Source: Tatumella ptyseos ATCC 33301
GTDB lineage: Bacteria; Pseudomonadota; Gammaproteobacteria; Enterobacterales; Enterobacteriaceae
Length of the DNA: 64,000 nt
Assembly: GCF_000735525.1 (NCBI RefSeq)
Contig: NZ_JMPR01000035.1
Coordinates: forward strand, 1 to 64,000
Direction of reading: 5' to 3'
Of this stretch, positions 61,670 to 64,000 are shown in pieces (positions within the stretch are counted from its first letter, which is position 1; each line of letters opens with the position of its first letter). The notes beneath the pieces were generated by a model. It was not told the DNA's origin. It ran no database searches and saw nothing but the letters and a program-made list of their open reading frames with translations. The position numbers and the translations under genes are program-made.

Positions 61670-62329
61670 ATGTATCAGCATCGGAACTGGCAGGGAGAAT
61701 TACTGGAGCTGCCCGCAGGTAAAGTGGTTTGCGTTGGCAGTAATTACGCGAAACATATCAGTGAAATGGGCAGTATTACCCCCGAAGAGCCGGTCGTCTT
61801 TATTAAACCTGAAACGGCACTCTGTGATTTACGACAGCCGCTGCATCTGCTTACCGGTTTTGGCGAAATCCACCATGAAACCGAGCTGGCAGTACTGATA
61901 GGCAGTACCTTACAACAGGCAAGCGAAGCACAGGTCTTACCGGCAATTGCAGGTTACGGCGTTGCGCTGGATTTGACCTTGCGTTCGGTGCAGGCGGGAC
62001 TCAAAAAGAAAGGGCAGCCGTGGGAAAAATCAAAAGGGTTTGATAATTCCTGTCCTGTTTCGGGGTTTGTGCCGGCGGCAGAATTCAGCAGCGACCCGCA
62101 AAACACCACGCTGCAACTGGAGGTCAATGGGGAAATCCGTCAGTCAGGGAATACCCGCGATATGATCCATAAGATAGTGCCGCTGATAGCCTATATGTCC
62201 CGTTTCTTTACCCTCCGTCCCGGCGATATTATTCTCACCGGCACCCCTGAAGGGGTCGGGCCGTTGAATGCCGGAGATGCGTTAACCGTCTCTTTTGCCG
62301 GCCATGCGATTACCACACGGGTCGCATAG
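61670..62329 (+). CDS. ycgM: fumarylacetoacetate hydrolase family protein YcgM
   Basis: A 219-aa FAH-fold enzyme. VVCVGSNYAKHISEMG, VVFIKPETALC, HHETELAVLIG (metal-binding Glu) and ILTGTPEGVGPL are the family signatures. Relatives hydrolyse acylpyruvates or decarboxylate oxaloacetate. It lies between ycgL and ycgN, as in E. coli. Confidence 0.92.
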   Translation: MYQHRNWQGELLELPAGKVVCVGSNYAKHISEMGSITPEEPVVFIKPETALCDLRQPLHLLTGFGEIHHETELAVLIGSTLQQASEAQVLPAIAGYGVALDLTLRSVQAGLKKKGQPWEKSKGFDNSCPVSGFVPAAEFSSDPQNTTLQLEVNGEIRQSGNTRDMIHKIVPLIAYMSRFFTLRPGDIILTGTPEGVGPLNAGDALTVSFAGHAITTRVA

Positions 62330-62393
62330 GGCTTGCATATCGGGCGATGACTCTTTATAACGGGCGCCTGAAACGGATAAAGAGAAATTGCTA

Positions 62394-62843
62394 ATGACGA
62401 CAAATGCCCCGTTCTGGGAAACCAGGCGCCTTGAAGAGATGACCGATGAGGAGTGGGAATCCGTCTGTGATGGCTGCGGACAGTGTTGTCTGAATAAATT
62501 ACAGGACGCGGATACGGATGAAATTTACTTCACCAACGTGGCCTGTAATTTGCTGAACATCAAAAGCTGTCGTTGCAGGCACTATGAAAACCGCTTCGAG
62601 TATGAACCCGATTGCATCAAGCTGACGCGCGAAAACCTGCCGACATTCTCCTGGCTCCCCCGGACGTGCGGGTACCGTTTACTGGCTGAAGGCAAACCCT
62701 TGCCTGCCTGGCATCCGCTGCGCACCGGGTCTGCGAAAGAGATGCATGCGAACCGTATCTCGGTCAGATATATTGCCGTGCGGGAAAGTGAAGTGCAGAA
62801 CTGGGAAGATCATATCATCGAACGTCCCGACCGGGGCTGCTAA
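62394..62843 (+). CDS. ycgN: YcgN, cysteine-cluster (UPF0260) protein
   Basis: The 149-aa product has the conserved cysteine set [34 protein letters not shown] and CGYRLL, typical of the YkgJ/YcgN zinc or iron cluster family of unknown function. ATG 62394 is taken as the start (AAGAGAA upstream); a TTG two codons earlier is also possible. Confidence 0.92.
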   Translation: MTTNAPFWETRRLEEMTDEEWESVCDGCGQCCLNKLQDADTDEIYFTNVACNLLNIKSCRCRHYENRFEYEPDCIKLTRENLPTFSWLPRTCGYRLLAEGKPLPAWHPLRTGSAKEMHANRISVRYIAVRESEVQNWEDHIIERPDRGC

Positions 62844-62878
62844 GGGTAACCCATCCTGGCCGGGACATGCGGACCGGC

Positions 62879-63394
62879 TTACTTCCTTTTGAACAGGCTT
62901 ATCTGGGCAATTAACACCACAACAGCGACCAGCAGATAGGCGGCGAACACGCCAACCAGCCACTCAGGCATGCTGAGGTTGAAAAGCGTCCAGCTGCGAT
63001 CCAGACAGTTACCATTGGCGACGAACATTCCGGGGACCCACTGGTCCAGCGGCAGCCAGGAAGGAAAACGGGCTTTAAAGTCACAGGTTGCGAACAGCGG
63101 CGGATGGATCTGTAGCATCGTGTGTTCCCAGGATAACCTGAGTCCTTCCGTGGCACTGACCAGCCAGAAAATGATCCCGGCAAAGCGCAACGGGGTTGCC
63201 GGCGCGATAGCCCCCACAACTCCGGCCAGTAGCACGCCCAATAATGCACAGCGCTCATAAATACACATCACGCAGGGCCTCAGACCCATGACATGCTGGA
63301 ACCAGAGTGCGGTGAGTTCAAGTGCCAGCGCTGTCAGAGCCAGAAGCAGCCAGGCGCCCCGGCCTCTGGAACAGCGATTTAACATTACTAACAT
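62879..63394 (-). CDS. dsbB: disulfide bond formation protein DsbB
   Basis: DsbB reoxidises DsbA and passes electrons to quinone. The 171-aa membrane protein has four helices and both redox pairs: C41/C44 ([11 protein letters not shown]) and C104/C130 (ATCDF, NGNC), at the same positions as E. coli. nhaB, normally next to it, is absent. Confidence 0.96.
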   Translation of the reverse strand: MLVMLNRCSRGRGAWLLLALTALALELTALWFQHVMGLRPCVMCIYERCALLGVLLAGVVGAIAPATPLRFAGIIFWLVSATEGLRLSWEHTMLQIHPPLFATCDFKARFPSWLPLDQWVPGMFVANGNCLDRSWTLFNLSMPEWLVGVFAAYLLVAVVVLIAQISLFKRK

Positions 63395-63658
63395 ACTGTT
63401 TTCCTTATTTAATCCCGACGTCAGGAAGTGTAAACAAAAACACGTTATATGCCATCTCTGTCGGAGAATATTATCAACAAAATATGTCAGAGGACGATCA
63501 CTTTTTCTGACTGGCCGCTGCTGAAGAATTTAATACGTTGTTAATTAATTGATTGATGCTGATCCCGTTTTAGTTATCCGGGTGCTATAACGCTGAACAG
63601 GCTTTTGCTATGATACTTTTTTCGTCAAAGGCATGTCAGGTTAAGAGAAAGAAACGTT

Positions 63659-64000
63659 ATGGTCATCAAGGCACAGACTCCTGCAGGATTTGCTGAAGAG
63701 TATATTATCGAAAGCATCTGGAACAGTCGTTTTCCCCCGGGAACCTATTTGCCTGCTGAACGCGAATTATCCGAACTTATCGGTGTGACAAGGACGACGC
63801 TTCGCGAAGTTCTGCAGCGTTTATCCCGGGATGGCTGGCTGACTATCCGCCATGGGAAACCGACGCAGGTGAATAACTTCTGGGAAACCTCCGGTCTGAA
63901 TCTTCTTGAGACGCTGGCGCATCTGGACCATGAAAGTGTCCCGCAGATGATCGATAATCTTTTTGCGGTTCGTACCAGTATTGCGAGTATTTTTATCAGC
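63659..64000 (+). CDS. fadR: fatty acid metabolism regulator FadR, 5' part (cut by window end)
   Basis: The first 114 codons of a GntR-family regulator are present, from [19 protein letters not shown]. The winged helix-turn-helix ([39 protein letters not shown]) is intact. FadR represses fatty acid degradation and activates fabA/fabB; it is released by long-chain acyl-CoA. The absence of fadD at its usual place makes its ligand supply in this organism worth checking. Confidence 0.95.
   Translation, partial: MVIKAQTPAGFAEEYIIESIWNSRFPPGTYLPAERELSELIGVTRTTLREVLQRLSRDGWLTIRHGKPTQVNNFWETSGLNLLETLAHLDHESVPQMIDNLFAVRTSIASIFIS

Overview
The window is a chromosomal segment of a gamma-proteobacterium of the order Enterobacterales. 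Nearly every gene has a close E. coli counterpart in the same local order (argS-yecM, cmoAB, aspS-nudB-yebC-ruvCAB, znuACB-mepM-lpxM, pykA/zwf, letAB-rsmF, proQ-prc-htpX, yobF-cspC-rlmA, sdaA-nudL-pabB, yoaA-tsaB-yeaY, rnd-minCDE-ycgLMN-dsbB-fadR). The pattern of losses relative to E. coli (hexR, edd, eda, fadD, nhaB, mgrB, kdgR, copC and otsB are not at their usual places) suggests a smaller-genome lineage such as Erwiniaceae, but the genus cannot be read from this sequence alone.

Layout. 1-470: tRNA-Ser(GGA) with a 66-bp duplicated 3' end and terminator. 637-3744: msrA and an AT-rich, decayed mobile island of about 2.6 kb. The island appears to have entered the 5' coding end of msrA at the codons for GGCFW: it supplies msrA with a new start, while the old msrA start survives as an orphan at 3694-3744. 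It carries an integrase N-terminal fragment, an ApeA-type HEPN anti-phage gene broken by one extra base in an A7 run, and the left end of an IS200-type element. 4348-13302: otsA, argS, yecM, a MalY/PatB-type C-S lyase, cutC, cmoBA, yecE. 13544-18884: aspS, nudB, yebC, ruvC, ruvAB (with a LexA box). 18916-20453 and 20531-21493: zinc importer znuCB/znuA around a Zur box. 21509-27475: mepM, lpxM, pykA, zwf. 27949-34732: an Ail/OmpX-type barrel protein, purT (PurR box), ptrB, holE-exoX, copD, yebY and the small RNA sdsR. 34740-40087: letA-letB-rsmF. 40309-45835: msrC, proQ, prc, htpX, yobH, yebO. 46669-49827: yobF-cspC, rlmA, a leader ORF coupled to yoaE. 49886-59066: sdaA, nudL, a frameshifted pabB, yoaH, yoaB, yoaA, tsaB, yeaY, rnd. 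59120-64000: minCDE, ycgL, ycgM, ycgN, dsbB and the first part of fadR.

How it works together. Most genes are housekeeping: tRNA charging and modification (argS, aspS, cmoAB, tsaB, rlmA, rsmF), recombination repair (ruvABC, yoaA, exoX, holE), envelope maintenance (mepM, lpxM, letAB, prc, htpX, dsbB, yeaY), division-site selection (minCDE) and central metabolism (zwf, pykA, sdaA). The most novel parts are the msrA-integrated defence remnant, the two single-base homopolymer frameshifts (apeA, pabB), the leader ORF in front of yoaE and a long AT-rich leader in front of yobF-cspC.
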